From contig JADLHS010000072.1 in the NCBI GenBank assembly GCA_020848635.1, positions 1-32,786 of the forward strand: DNA of 32,786 nt, given 5' to 3'. The stretch is from Limisphaerales bacterium (GTDB lineage: Bacteria > Verrucomicrobiota > Verrucomicrobiia > Limisphaerales > JADLHS01). The position numbers were made by a program, and so were the translations under genes. Positions 26,041-32,786 of the stretch are shown here, in pieces (the stretch's first letter is position 1; each line of letters starts with the position of its first letter). The notes under the pieces were generated by a model that was not told the DNA's origin, did not search any database, and saw nothing but the letters and a program-made list of their open reading frames with translations.

Positions 26041-26129
26041 CACCGCAGTGGCGCGGTGGCGCAAAGAATACCCATTCACTGATTCTTTTCAACTCCACGT
26101 CTCGGCGTCTCGGCGTCTCGGTGGTTCAT
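26041..26129. repeat. Degenerate inverted repeat with three tandem octamers
   Basis: Between hisI and the DUF486 gene. CGTCTCGG is repeated three times without gaps at 26098-26121, followed by TGGTTCAT. At the other end CACCGCAGTGGCGCGG (from 26041) is its loose inverted counterpart. Similar 'CTCTGCGTCTC ... GTGGTT' repeats are, from memory, scattered between genes in several bacterial groups. The last bases overlap the DUF486 stop codon. Confidence 0.5.
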
Positions 26130-26482
26130 TCTTTGGGCAGGAAGGTGAACGCCACCGCCGCGAGGATGCATGCGAACGCCGCGAGGTGATTCCACCGGAT
26201 GCGCTCGCCAAGATAAAGAATTGCAAATCCGGCGAAGACGGTGAGGGTGATGACCTCCTGGATGATCTTGAGTTGGGTGGCCGAATAGAACGAGTTACCC
26301 CAGCGATTTGCCGGCACCATCAGGACATATTCAAAGAACGCAATCCCCCAGCTGGCGAGGATCACCAGCACGAGCGGTTTGCTTTTGAATTTCAAGTGCC
26401 CATACCACGCGAAGGTCATGAAGATATTCGAGCAGGATAACAATGCGATGGGCAGCCAGCGAGTTTGGGTGAGGGAGTTCAT
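26126..26482 (-). CDS. DUF486 / DMT family membrane protein
   Basis: A 118-residue membrane protein with four predicted helices. The family blocks are clear: NIFMTFAWYGHLK, SWGIAFFEYVLMVPANRWGN, TQLKIIQEVITLTVFAGFAI and LGERIRWNHLAAFACILAAV. Length is normal. The family resembles half of a drug/metabolite transporter and probably works as a dimer, with unknown substrate. Its ATG overlaps the stop codon of the broken frame upstream (ATGA). Confidence 0.9.
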   Translation of the reverse strand: MNSLTQTRWLPIALLSCSNIFMTFAWYGHLKFKSKPLVLVILASWGIAFFEYVLMVPANRWGNSFYSATQLKIIQEVITLTVFAGFAILYLGERIRWNHLAAFACILAAVAFTFLPKE

Positions 26483-26963
26483 AAATCAGAAATGCAAGGC
26501 AGTTTCATTTGGAAAGTAAATTGGATCAGCTCGTCATCCTTCGTGATTGAAACCGTGGAAAGTTCGCAAGTCGTATCAGAAACTCGGCGAATGAAAACCA
26601 CGTTTTGGCTCAAAGCCGAAATCAGTCGGTTAGAATTCATCGCCATGGAATATGAGAACACAAGTTCGCCGTGTGCCTCGTGAAAGGCGTCTTGGATGGC
26701 CATTTCAGCAAATTCAGTTCGTGGGGTTTTCGGTTACACCGTTGCTTGATAAAATCGAAAGCCATTTGCTGTAAAACTTGTGCAACTCAGTTAGCAATTG
26801 CGACACTGCGATCATCAAAAACGTCAAGGCTGTACGAATCAGCGGCCGTTAAAGCTTTTGTTTGGGTTTCGTCTGCAATCAGTGGAATCGTCAAGCGATG
26901 CAAATCCCGAACCGTCGGATGCGATGTCAATTCGGTGCAGGCTTCCGTCGAGCGTGTTTCCAT
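26479..26963 (-). pseudogene. Probable broken gene downstream of the hisF tail copy
   Basis: An ATG at 26963, one base after the stop of the hisF tail copy, opens a frame beginning METRSTEACTELTSHPTVRD that hits TGA after 58 codons (ending VAIAN). The same frame stays open past this TGA through QMAFDFIKQRCNRKP. A shift of frame there then continues through EFAEMAIQDAFHEAHGELVF to ISDL and TGA at 26479. The intact 3' part alone (26479-26703, 74 codons) could be expressed. I read this as one decayed gene of roughly 160 codons; two small genes are the alternative. Composition is clearly less GC-rich than its neighbours, pointing to transfer. No family recognised. Confidence 0.38.
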
Positions 26964-26964
26964 T

Positions 26965-27018
26965 TTACAACTTCACCGGAATTTTCTGCTTCGCCGAAAA
27001 CTGTTTCACATCGCCAAC
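26965..27018 (-). pseudogene. hisF 3'-end copy
   Basis: Aligns without gaps to the last 54 bases of true hisF (27840-27893), with 12 mismatches by my count. It encodes VGDVKQFSAKQKIPVKL and a TAA stop, identical in 13 of 17 residues to the true C-terminus [17 protein letters not shown]. Upstream of this the similarity fades. The changes shift toward A/T (Lys AAG, TAA stop), as in the surrounding low-GC cargo. It cannot encode a functional enzyme. Confidence 0.85.
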
Positions 27019-27039
27019 GAAGTTCGAACCGTTAGACCG

Positions 27040-27249
27040 TTAGAGTTTCTCGGTCGGGGTGAATGGCAAACCGCGTTCACCTTTGAAAAGTTTTTTGAGT
27101 CGCCGGTCGCGGGAACTGCTTTTGCGCCGGATGATTCCGGGCGCGACGAGCTTGCTCAATTCACGACGATAGCGCCGCCCTTTCAGCCAGTCTTCGTAGC
27201 TGATCGAGCCTTCAATCGGAATCGAAGGGACGTTTGATCTTAAGTTCAT
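27040..27249 (-). CDS. Small basic protein downstream of the nucleotidyltransferase-like gene
   Basis: A 69-codon frame starting inside the 3' end of the upstream gene (38-base overlap) and ending 22 bases before the hisF tail copy. The product contains SISYEDWLKGRRYRRELSKL and a very basic centre (GIIRRKSSSRDRRLKKLFKG), with no membrane segment. It is not recognised. The protein-like composition and position make a small partner of the nucleotidyltransferase-like protein plausible, but it could be a chance frame. Confidence 0.4.
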   Translation of the reverse strand: MNLRSNVPSIPIEGSISYEDWLKGRRYRRELSKLVAPGIIRRKSSSRDRRLKKLFKGERGLPFTPTEKL

Positions 27250-27835
27250 CAGCGACCTCGTTCACGAGCGCTTTGCACTCATTGACGTTACGATATTCGG
27301 GCAGATTGGCAACGCGCAAGACCTCGTCCCAATTCATGGGAACCGCACCGGCCAAAGCCACGACTGCCAGTTCACGCGCACAATCACGCGCCGTCAAATT
27401 CTCCCCCGGATACACCGAAATCAACACGCGTTCGACCAGCAAATCTTCCGCCTTCATCACCTGCACCTCGCCAAAAGGGCCTTGCACGCGGCGATACGGC
27501 GTGCGGGCAAAACTTTCCGCCGGCCCCAGCATGTCCACGAACATCCCGGCGACCTGCCAGTTGCGCGGGCCGCCCTTCGCGCCGAGCAAGCCCATGATTT
27601 CCTGCCGTTCACGGATCGGTAACGTGGCCTTGTTGATGTGGCACATATCGAGATCACCAGAGGCATACGCGCCTTCCGTCAGAATCTCTATGGCAGAGCC
27701 TCCGACCACGACGAGTTCCACACCGCGCTCCAACCAAAGCGCGCTGCATAGCGAGGCCATCTTCAAACTCTTGATGGTCGGGTCTTGCTCGGCAGTGATA
27801 TCGGCCAGCGCGGATTTGATTTTGCTTGCGTCCAT
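27212..27835 (-). CDS. Nucleotidyltransferase-like protein
   Basis: A 207-residue protein with the minimal nucleotidyltransferase signature: Gly45-Gly46-Ser47 in LVVVGGSAIEIL, then SGDLDM with Asp61 and Asp63. A third acidic residue is not obvious. The rest includes VKAEDLL-like (VMKAEDLLVERVLISVY) and TARDCARELAVVALAGAV blocks, as in DUF6036/AbiEii-like proteins, some of which are toxin-antitoxin or phage-defence components. It is probably cytoplasmic. The ATG lies 4 bases after the hisF stop, so it is likely co-transcribed with hisF. A small basic ORF overlaps its 3' end. The fold call is fairly good; the biological role is open. Confidence 0.75.
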   Translation of the reverse strand: MDASKIKSALADITAEQDPTIKSLKMASLCSALWLERGVELVVVGGSAIEILTEGAYASGDLDMCHINKATLPIRERQEIMGLLGAKGGPRNWQVAGMFVDMLGPAESFARTPYRRVQGPFGEVQVMKAEDLLVERVLISVYPGENLTARDCARELAVVALAGAVPMNWDEVLRVANLPEYRNVNECKALVNEVADELKIKRPFDSD

Positions 27836-27839
27836 GAGT

Positions 27840-28613
27840 TCAAAGGCGCACGGGAATGTTCTGCTCCGCCAAAAACTGTTTCACGTCGCCGACGGTGTAG
27901 GTGCCGAAGTGGAAAATGCTCGCGGCGAGGACGGCGTCGGCTTTGCCGGCGAGCAACACTTCGGCCATGTGCTCCAAACTGCCCGCGCCGCCGCTGGCCA
28001 CCACGGGCACGCCCACGGATTCGCTGATGCGGCGCGTGATGACGAGATCGAATCCCGCCTTCGTGCCGTCGGCGTCAATCGAGTTCAAAACGATTTCGCC
28101 CGCGCCGAGTGACACGGCGCGTTTGGCCCATTCCACGGCATCGAGGCCGGTGGATTTGCGGCCGCCATGCGAGAAGACTTCCCATTTGTCCGGCGCGACG
28201 CGCTTGGCGTCAATCGAAACGACGATGCACTGGCTGCCGAATTTTTCCGCGCCCTGCCGGATGAGTTCGGGATTGGCGAGGGCGCTGGAGTTGATGCTGG
28301 TCTTGTCCGCGCCCGCGCGCAGCATCGTGTACATGTCGTCCACGGACTTGATGCCGCCGCCGACGGTGAGGGGCATGAAGCATTGATCCGCCGCGCGCTC
28401 AATCACGTCCACCATGGTGCCCCGGCCGTGCGCGGTGGCGGTGATGTCGAAGAACACCATTTCGTCCGCGCCTTGTTCGTTGTAGCGCAGCGCAAGTTCG
28501 ACGGGATCGCCTACGTTGCGCAAGCCGCCCTTCTCAGCGACGCCGAACTGGACGCCGCGGGTGACTTTGCCGTCGTGAACGTCAAGGCAGGGAATGACAC
28601 GTTTAGCCATCAT
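27840..28613 (-). CDS. hisF: Imidazole glycerol phosphate synthase cyclase subunit
   Basis: A 257-residue TIM-barrel enzyme that, with HisH, makes imidazole glycerol phosphate and AICAR in histidine synthesis. The start at 28613 ([12 protein letters not shown]) places the first catalytic aspartate at position 11 as in known HisF; the second is in the VSIDAKR strand. Phosphate-binding blocks ([19 protein letters not shown]) and the C-terminus [17 protein letters not shown] are normal. A longer in-frame start upstream gives no family-like sequence. Its 3' end is followed by cargo genes and then by a partial copy of that same 3' end. hisH is not in the window. Confidence 0.96.
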   Translation of the reverse strand: MMAKRVIPCLDVHDGKVTRGVQFGVAEKGGLRNVGDPVELALRYNEQGADEMVFFDITATAHGRGTMVDVIERAADQCFMPLTVGGGIKSVDDMYTMLRAGADKTSINSSALANPELIRQGAEKFGSQCIVVSIDAKRVAPDKWEVFSHGGRKSTGLDAVEWAKRAVSLGAGEIVLNSIDADGTKAGFDLVITRRISESVGVPVVASGGAGSLEHMAEVLLAGKADAVLAASIFHFGTYTVGDVKQFLAEQNIPVRL

Positions 28614-28651
28614 GGCGCAACATTGAACTGGCCCGCAGGTTGTGAAGCAAA

Positions 28652-28686
28652 CCCAATCCTCGTCGCGCGCGAAGTGCCGGATTGGG
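28652..28686. repeat. 8-bp inverted repeat upstream of hisF
   Basis: CCCAATCC at 28652-28659 and GGATTGGG at 28679-28686 form a perfect stem with a 19-base loop, in the leader of hisF. It has no T-run. It may be a regulatory hairpin or operator; nothing more can be said. Confidence 0.28.
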
Positions 28687-28767
28687 GGCAATGACCAGGA
28701 CTACAACCAGACCGCAGCGCATCCGCGAAGCGGTCCGTAACTTCCAAATCGGGGACATGGCAAGGAT

Positions 28768-28795
28768 TTGCGTCACGCCCCTTCCGTGGTAACCT
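28768..28795 (+). promoter_or_regulatory. Possible promoter for the glycine-zipper gene
   Basis: TTGCGT (28768-28773) and TAACCT (28790-28795) are 16 bases apart, with the ATG 47 bases downstream. The match to a sigma70-type consensus is only moderate. Confidence 0.3.
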
Positions 28796-28842
28796 GCCTC
28801 AGCGAATAAAGACCGTCTTTGGTCGTCGAAACCATTGGCATT

Positions 28843-29559
28843 ATGAAAAAGCTGCTTTTTACTTGTCTGATGAGTGCCGCGCTGCTTCCCGCGCGGGCGC
28901 AATTGTTCAGTCCGGAAGCCTTTTCCGGTGCGGCCATGGGGGCGTTGATTGGCGGGGTTGCGGGGGGTGGCAGTTATTCCCACGGCTGCGGCTACTATAA
29001 TTCATTTTCCGGCCAGGGCGCGGCCATTGGCGCGGGCATCGGGCTGCTGGCGGGCGCGCTCATCGGAGAGGCAAATCAACGCGCCGTTTACGCCGAGCAA
29101 CCCGTGATTTACGCGTCCGCGCCAATGGCCGTGTCGGGCTATGGCTACGGGTCAACCTACACCTATTACGCGCCGAATGCCTACACTGCGCCGGGCTATT
29201 ATTACCGGCCCAATCGTCCGAATTACGCCGTCGGCGGGACATTGCTGGGGGCGGCTTCCGGGGCGTTGATTGGGGCGGGCAGCGATCAGGCGGGCAAAGG
29301 CGCGGCCATTGGCGCGGCGGCTGGCTTGGTCCTGGGTAGTGTGGCTCAAATTGCGGCGAAGCAGCAGGAAAAGGAGGTTGTTGCGGTCCAAACCTCAACC
29401 CAACCTACGACGGCATCGGCAACTCAGGAAGCAAGACCGCAGCCGCAAGAGTTAGCCGCACAGATCACGTCGCAACCGTGTGCCACTTCGACCTATCACT
29501 GGACGGCGCGCCCACAGATTGCCGACGCGCCGCGTGTGCCGGATGCCCCGACGTTTTGA
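28843..29559 (+). CDS. Secreted glycine-zipper protein
   Basis: A 238-residue exported protein. The ATG at 28843 gives a signal peptide (KKLLFTCLMSAALLPARA, cleavage before QLF). It has three glycine-zipper segments: GAAMGALIGGVAGGG, GAAIGAGIGLLAGALIGE and, further on, GAASGALIGAGSDQAGKGA with IGAAAGLVLGSVAQIAAK. Between them is a Tyr-rich stretch (YGYGSTYTYYAPNAY). The C-terminal tail is Gln/Thr/Ala-rich. Glycine zippers pack helices in membranes, so it is probably an envelope (periplasmic or outer-membrane) protein. The first in-frame start (28819) would add eight residues before the signal peptide and is less likely. It leads the plus-strand envelope cluster. Confidence 0.87.
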   Translation: MKKLLFTCLMSAALLPARAQLFSPEAFSGAAMGALIGGVAGGGSYSHGCGYYNSFSGQGAAIGAGIGLLAGALIGEANQRAVYAEQPVIYASAPMAVSGYGYGSTYTYYAPNAYTAPGYYYRPNRPNYAVGGTLLGAASGALIGAGSDQAGKGAAIGAAAGLVLGSVAQIAAKQQEKEVVAVQTSTQPTTASATQEARPQPQELAAQITSQPCATSTYHWTARPQIADAPRVPDAPTF

Positions 29560-29574
29560 TAAGGCCCTCAAACC

Positions 29575-29686
29575 AACCGATGGACGCAGATGATCAAAAC
29601 CTCACGGCGGGCTTGTTTCCATTCGCCATCTGTGTTCATCTGCGGCGATCGGCGGTTGATTTTATTTCCAATCCGACCATTACAAC
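29575..29686. other. Intergenic region with scattered-repeat-like sequence
   Basis: GATGGACGCAGATGATC (from 29580) and CATCTGTGTTCATCTGCGG (from 29629) resemble, in opposite orientations, the 'CATCTGTGTTCATCTGTGG' intergenic repeat known from many bacterial genomes. No gene is seen; the lpoB-like gene starts right after. Confidence 0.3.
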
Positions 29687-30310
29687 ATGAAAACCATCAC
29701 CAAACTGATACTTCCCTTCTCCCTAGCCGCACTTGTTGCGGGTTGTGCCTCCAGCGGCGTCAAGAATCCTTCGGGCATTGGCGTCACACGCATGAACGCT
29801 GACGAACAGGGCTTCGTCGCCGGCACGGGGGTCGAATCGCAGGATCTCGTGGCTGTGACCGACAAGATGTCGCGCAGCATCCTGGGCATTCCGCAGATTG
29901 CCAACGCCCCCACGCCGCCCATCATCGTGCTCGACCCCGTGGACAACCAGACGCGTTTCCCGCTCAACAAGGACATCTTCCTCACCCGCATCCGCACGCA
30001 GCTCAACTCGAAGTCGGCAGGTAAGGTGACGTTCCTGGCGCGCGACCGCATGGCGGCGCTGGAAAAGGAGCGCAACCTCAAACGCGAAGGCGCGGTGACG
30101 GCGACCAGCGATCCGGCGAAGCAGGAATTCCTGGGCGCGAATTACTTTTTGACCGGTTCGCTGCAAGGCTTGTCCACGCGCACCTCGAAGGGCACGAGCG
30201 ATTACATCCTGTATGCATTTCAACTGATTGACGCCCGCACCAGCGCCATCATTTGGGAAGACTCGGCGGAAATCAAAAAGCAGGGGCTGGAGGACGCGGC
30301 GTATAGATAA
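29687..30310 (+). CDS. LpoB-like penicillin-binding protein activator lipoprotein
   Basis: A 207-residue lipoprotein with lipobox LVAGC (Cys20). The mature part matches the LpoB/CsgG-like fold: IIVLDPVDNQTRFPLNKDIF, a KVTFLARDRMAALEKERN block, GANYFLTGSLQGLSTRTS and LYAFQLIDARTSAIIWEDSA. In Enterobacteria LpoB is an outer-membrane lipoprotein that activates the peptidoglycan synthase PBP1b; here the same role is likely but not proven. The neighbouring COG3014 and YcfL-like lipoprotein genes are usual companions of this family. A PEP-CTERM gene separates it from them. Confidence 0.88.
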   Translation: MKTITKLILPFSLAALVAGCASSGVKNPSGIGVTRMNADEQGFVAGTGVESQDLVAVTDKMSRSILGIPQIANAPTPPIIVLDPVDNQTRFPLNKDIFLTRIRTQLNSKSAGKVTFLARDRMAALEKERNLKREGAVTATSDPAKQEFLGANYFLTGSLQGLSTRTSKGTSDYILYAFQLIDARTSAIIWEDSAEIKKQGLEDAAYR

Positions 30311-30362
30311 ATAACGGACACCGCCTTCGTAACAGGTTCGACCGCGTCCAACAGCAACATGT

Positions 30363-31109
30363 ATGAAGAAATGCCTTCAAATTGCTCTGAGTTGCGCCCT
30401 GGGACTTGCTGCCCTGTCTTGCGCCTACGCTCAGGGAACGTTTCAAAACTTGAATTTTGAGGCGGCACAGCTAATTCCGATCCCCGGAGATATCAACGGT
30501 GCGGTTCACTTCGATGCTGCCTTTCCCGGATGGACTGGATATCTCGGCAACCAGCAAGCGACAAGCGCGATACCAAACGGCCTCCCTATCTCATTCACTT
30601 ACAATCCATTCATTGTTCTCGCCACGCCGTATGCAATGCAGGGGAATTACATGGTGACAATTTCCGGCGGGTATGGATACCCCCCGTCGCCTAACTGGAC
30701 TCCCGCATCAATAGCCCAGATCGGAACAATCCCGGCCTACGCTAAATCCATTAAACTCCTGACCAACCAACCTAACGTGCCAGGCGCGGGCGCGGGGTTG
30801 GTCCGCTTGGACGGAGTTGCAGTCCAACTCTATCATTTGGGGAGCACGGCCAACTATGGAGAGATGTGGGGTGGAGACATCTCGTCCTCCGCAGGGCAAT
30901 TAAGGGAGCTTCGCTTGTTTGGCGGGTGGACTTCCTTTGATGACATAACCTTTTCGCCCTCACCTATTCCAGAGCCGGGCGGGTACGAGTTGGCTCTTTT
31001 CGCGGGGGCATTGCTGCTCTGGAAGAGAGGGGTCGGCGCGCAATCCACAAATCATCCGCAGCATAACTCCGCATTGCGCATCGGCACACCCACCTTCAGT
31101 TTGGAATGA
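30363..31109 (+). CDS. PEP-CTERM protein with C-terminal extension
   Basis: A 248-residue exported protein. It has a signal peptide (KKCLQIALSCALGLAALSCAYA), a beta-rich body starting FQNLNFEAAQLIP with GNYMVTISGG, as in choice-of-anchor/PEP-CTERM proteins, then Pro-Glu-Pro at 203-205, a hydrophobic helix (YELALFAGALLLW) and Lys221-Arg222. Exosortase would cut near the PEP motif and anchor or release the protein; the exosortase gene is not here. Unusually, 26 residues follow the basic pair (GVGAQSTNHPQHNSALRIGT and on), whereas PEP-CTERM proteins normally end there. The stop overlaps the next start (ATGA). It interrupts an otherwise conserved lipoprotein cluster, and its composition is less GC-rich than its neighbours. 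Confidence 0.87.
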   Translation: MKKCLQIALSCALGLAALSCAYAQGTFQNLNFEAAQLIPIPGDINGAVHFDAAFPGWTGYLGNQQATSAIPNGLPISFTYNPFIVLATPYAMQGNYMVTISGGYGYPPSPNWTPASIAQIGTIPAYAKSIKLLTNQPNVPGAGAGLVRLDGVAVQLYHLGSTANYGEMWGGDISSSAGQLRELRLFGGWTSFDDITFSPSPIPEPGGYELALFAGALLLWKRGVGAQSTNHPQHNSALRIGTPTFSLE

Positions 31110-32284
31110 GATCCCTCTGGAAAACGGGGGTGCTAATCGTCCTTGTCTCGTTGGCCGGCTGCGCCACCACGCCGAAACATCAGGTCCCGCTCACCGGCAA
31201 CATCCTCGTGGACGGGCCGAACATGATCGCCGAAGGTCCGCCCAAGGACAAAGTCCTCTGGCAATACCGCACCGCCGCCGCCGCCATGCGCCAGGGCCAG
31301 TTCGATGTCGCCAAGCCGCTGCTCGATGACGCGCTGCTCACCTTGCAGGGCATTTACGGCAAAGACGCCGAAGCGCGGAAGGCGCGCGGTTATTTCAGCA
31401 AGGAAGCGCGTAAGACCTTCCTCGGCGAGCCCTACGAACGCGCCATGGCCTATTTTTATCGCGGCGTGATTTACTGGATGGACGGTGAGCCGGACAACGC
31501 CCGCGCTTGTTTTCGCAGTGCCGAGTTCGAAGACAGCGACGCCGAGCAGGCAGAATACGCCGGCGATTGGGTGTTGCCGGAATACCTCGACGGGCTCGCC
31601 AGCACGAAGCTCGGCAACGACGGCGCGGACGCGTTGAAGCGCGCCCGAGCCAACGGCAAAAACATCAATCTGCCGGACTACAACCTAAAGGCGAATGTGC
31701 TGTTCATTGTCGAGTTCGGTCCGGGTCCGCTCAAATACGCCACGGGCGAATATGGCGAGGAATTACGGATTCGCACGCGCCCATCGCCGCTCGTTTCCGC
31801 CCGGATCAAGACCGGAACGATCGATCTGGCGGTCGCACCCTGCGACGATGTGAATTTCCAGGCCACGACGCGGGGTGGTCGCGTCATGGATCATGTGCTC
31901 GGCAACAAGGCTGCGTTCAAGTCGGCCACCAGCACGGCGGGTGACGTGGCCTTGATCGGCGGTCTCACCACCGCGGCCGTGAGTAATAACCGCACGACGC
32001 AAACCGTCGGTCTCGGCATCGCGCTCGCCGGGTTGATCAGCAAGGGGATTTCCGCCGCCACCACGCCGGAGGCCGACACCCGTACCTGGGATAACCTGCC
32101 ACAGTTTATCAGCTTTGCCGCCGTGCGCTTGCCGCCCGGTGAACACAGCGTGACGGTGGAATTCCTCGACGCCGCCGGTCGGGCGGACGCCAAGTTGACG
32201 AAAAACCTGACCGTCAACATCGCTCCAGACCGTGACAAAGTTGTTTTCGTCAGCGACACTTCTACGACCCCACAAAAATTATGA
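31106..32284 (+). CDS. COG3014 family lipoprotein
   Basis: A 392-residue lipoprotein with lipobox SLAGC (Cys19). The N-terminal half has TPR-like helices (QYRTAAAAMRQGQFDVAKPL, ERAMAYFYRGVIYWMDGEPD, ARACFRSAEFEDSD). A beta-rich part follows (VLFIVEFGPGPLKYATGEYG), then a hydrophobic Gly-rich stretch (VGLGIALAGLISKGISAATT), and a C-terminal FAAVRLPPGEHSVTVEFLD block. This is the pattern of the uncharacterised COG3014 family, commonly found with LpoB and YcfL. It probably sits in the outer membrane facing the periplasm, with a role in envelope assembly inferred from neighbours. It overlaps both adjacent genes by 4 bases. Confidence 0.88.
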   Translation: MRSLWKTGVLIVLVSLAGCATTPKHQVPLTGNILVDGPNMIAEGPPKDKVLWQYRTAAAAMRQGQFDVAKPLLDDALLTLQGIYGKDAEARKARGYFSKEARKTFLGEPYERAMAYFYRGVIYWMDGEPDNARACFRSAEFEDSDAEQAEYAGDWVLPEYLDGLASTKLGNDGADALKRARANGKNINLPDYNLKANVLFIVEFGPGPLKYATGEYGEELRIRTRPSPLVSARIKTGTIDLAVAPCDDVNFQATTRGGRVMDHVLGNKAAFKSATSTAGDVALIGGLTTAAVSNNRTTQTVGLGIALAGLISKGISAATTPEADTRTWDNLPQFISFAAVRLPPGEHSVTVEFLDAAGRADAKLTKNLTVNIAPDRDKVVFVSDTSTTPQKL

Positions 32285-32697
32285 AATATTCCATCCTCAC
32301 CTTCGGCGCGGCGGCGTTGATCGCCGTTGGTTGTTCGAGCACCTACGACAAAGGTCCGTATCTGCCGCAGAAGTCCAAGACCCCGGCCTACGAAGATACC
32401 GAACGCCTCATCCTGCTGGATCCGGGTGTGCGGTACTCCGTGACCCTGGCGACCTACCTCCAGCGGACTCTGGAAGACGGTCGCCTCGAAGTCGTCGTGG
32501 GGTTGCGCAATCGCGAAAACCGGCGACTCGAGGTGCAGGCTGATTGCGTCTTCAAGGACGCGGCGGGCGTGGTAACCGGCGACGAAGCGCCGTTCCAAGC
32601 CGTGATCCTGACCGAGAACGCAACCGAGCAGGTGAAGTTTACATCGGCGAATGCGCTCGCGAAGAAATACACTGTCCGCGTCCGCCAGGCGCGTTAG
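32281..32697 (+). CDS. YcfL-like (DUF1425) lipoprotein
   Basis: A 138-residue lipoprotein with lipobox IAVGC (Cys18). After a short linker the mature protein has an immunoglobulin-like beta fold pattern (RLEVVVGLRNRENRRLEVQA, then CVFKDAAGVV and a closing TVRVRQAR), as in YcfL/DUF1425 proteins. In many Gram-negatives these are encoded beside LpoB and COG3014; function is unknown. Its ATG overlaps the stop of the preceding gene (ATGA), and a hairpin follows the stop codon. Confidence 0.86.
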   Translation: MKYSILTFGAAALIAVGCSSTYDKGPYLPQKSKTPAYEDTERLILLDPGVRYSVTLATYLQRTLEDGRLEVVVGLRNRENRRLEVQADCVFKDAAGVVTGDEAPFQAVILTENATEQVKFTSANALAKKYTVRVRQAR

Positions 32698-32700
32698 GCG

Positions 32701-32734
32701 ATTGGAGTGCCAAGCAGTGCTGGGCACTCCGATT
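32701..32734. terminator. Hairpin between convergent genes, possible bidirectional terminator
   Basis: GGAGTGCC (from 32704) pairs with GGCACTCC (ending 32730), giving an 8-bp stem that extends outward through a wobble pair to ATT/GATT. It lies between the YcfL-like stop and the stop of a convergent gene. No T-run follows, so termination is uncertain. Confidence 0.4.
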
Positions 32735-32738
32735 GAGA

Positions 32739-32786
32739 TCACAGCCGCTGGACCAACCAGTAGGCGCCGGCCAACGCCACCAGGAT
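32739..32786 (-). CDS. C-terminal end of a convergent gene, probably membrane protein (partial)
   Basis: Read on the minus strand from the right edge, the last 15 codons are ILVALAGAYWLVQRL followed by TGA (32741-32739). This looks like the final membrane helix of a protein whose gene lies beyond the window. The frame fits a convergent gene separated from the YcfL-like gene by the hairpin. Too short to identify, and a chance reading remains possible. Confidence 0.42.
   Translation of the reverse strand: MLVALAGAYWLVQRL

Noticed and set aside
26788-26790. In-frame TGA in the broken gene as a selenocysteine codon
   Set aside because: No selenocysteine-insertion-like hairpin was noticed after it, and a frameshift is also needed downstream, so decay is the simpler reading.

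Overview
The window looks like a chromosomal segment of a GC-rich member of the Verrucomicrobiota, probably close to the Pedosphaera/Limisphaera group. This rests on a Verrucomicrobia/Planctomycetes-restricted Minf_1886-type gene, large secreted repeat proteins (T5SS/PEP-CTERM-associated repeats, delta-60 repeats, Ig/PKD domains), a PEP-CTERM protein, and secreted proteins ending in an aromatic FYR-like motif. The assignment is inferred from gene content; there is no rRNA here. I saw no tRNA, transposase, integrase or CRISPR array.

Layout. 1-731: a minus-strand gene entering from the left edge (DUF4241-like plus Sel1 repeat). 893-8014: plus-strand genes for a 43-residue membrane peptide, a Minf_1886-family protein, a two-domain M16 peptidase, a large secreted metzincin-type protease and a stand-alone FHA protein. 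8283-15144: a minus-strand run transcribed pgk, tpiA, secG, oppA, an unknown gene, oppB, oppC, with a promoter-like site before pgk. 15339-17600: an unrecognised EF-hand membrane protein followed by a strong intrinsic terminator. 17842-25047: the trpE locus, where two secreted-protein genes lie among partial copies of the trpE 3' end. 25028-26482: a membrane protein gene, hisI and a DUF486 gene. 26479-28613: hisF, followed by a nucleotidyltransferase-like gene, a small ORF, a copy of the hisF 3' end and a broken gene. 28843-32697: a plus-strand cell-envelope cluster (glycine-zipper protein, LpoB-like lipoprotein, PEP-CTERM protein, COG3014 lipoprotein, YcfL-like lipoprotein). At the right edge, the last codons of a convergent gene.

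Most striking is one architecture seen twice. Downstream of trpE and downstream of hisF, accessory genes sit within a few bases of the biosynthetic gene's stop codon, and on their far side lies a second, diverged copy of the biosynthetic gene's 3' end with its own stop codon. At trpE this happens twice in series, and both trpE tail copies diverge from the true gene at the same base, where a short palindromic element begins. At hisF a second, decayed gene follows the tail copy. This suggests repeated capture of cargo at the 3' ends of core biosynthetic genes.

Two inverted pairs of a GTAG-headed REP-type hairpin with covarying stems lie at 9231-9360 (between oppC and oppB) and 25592-25641 (between hisI and a membrane-protein gene). 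Three large secreted proteins share a C-terminal region that may be a sorting or anchoring signal distinct from PEP-CTERM.
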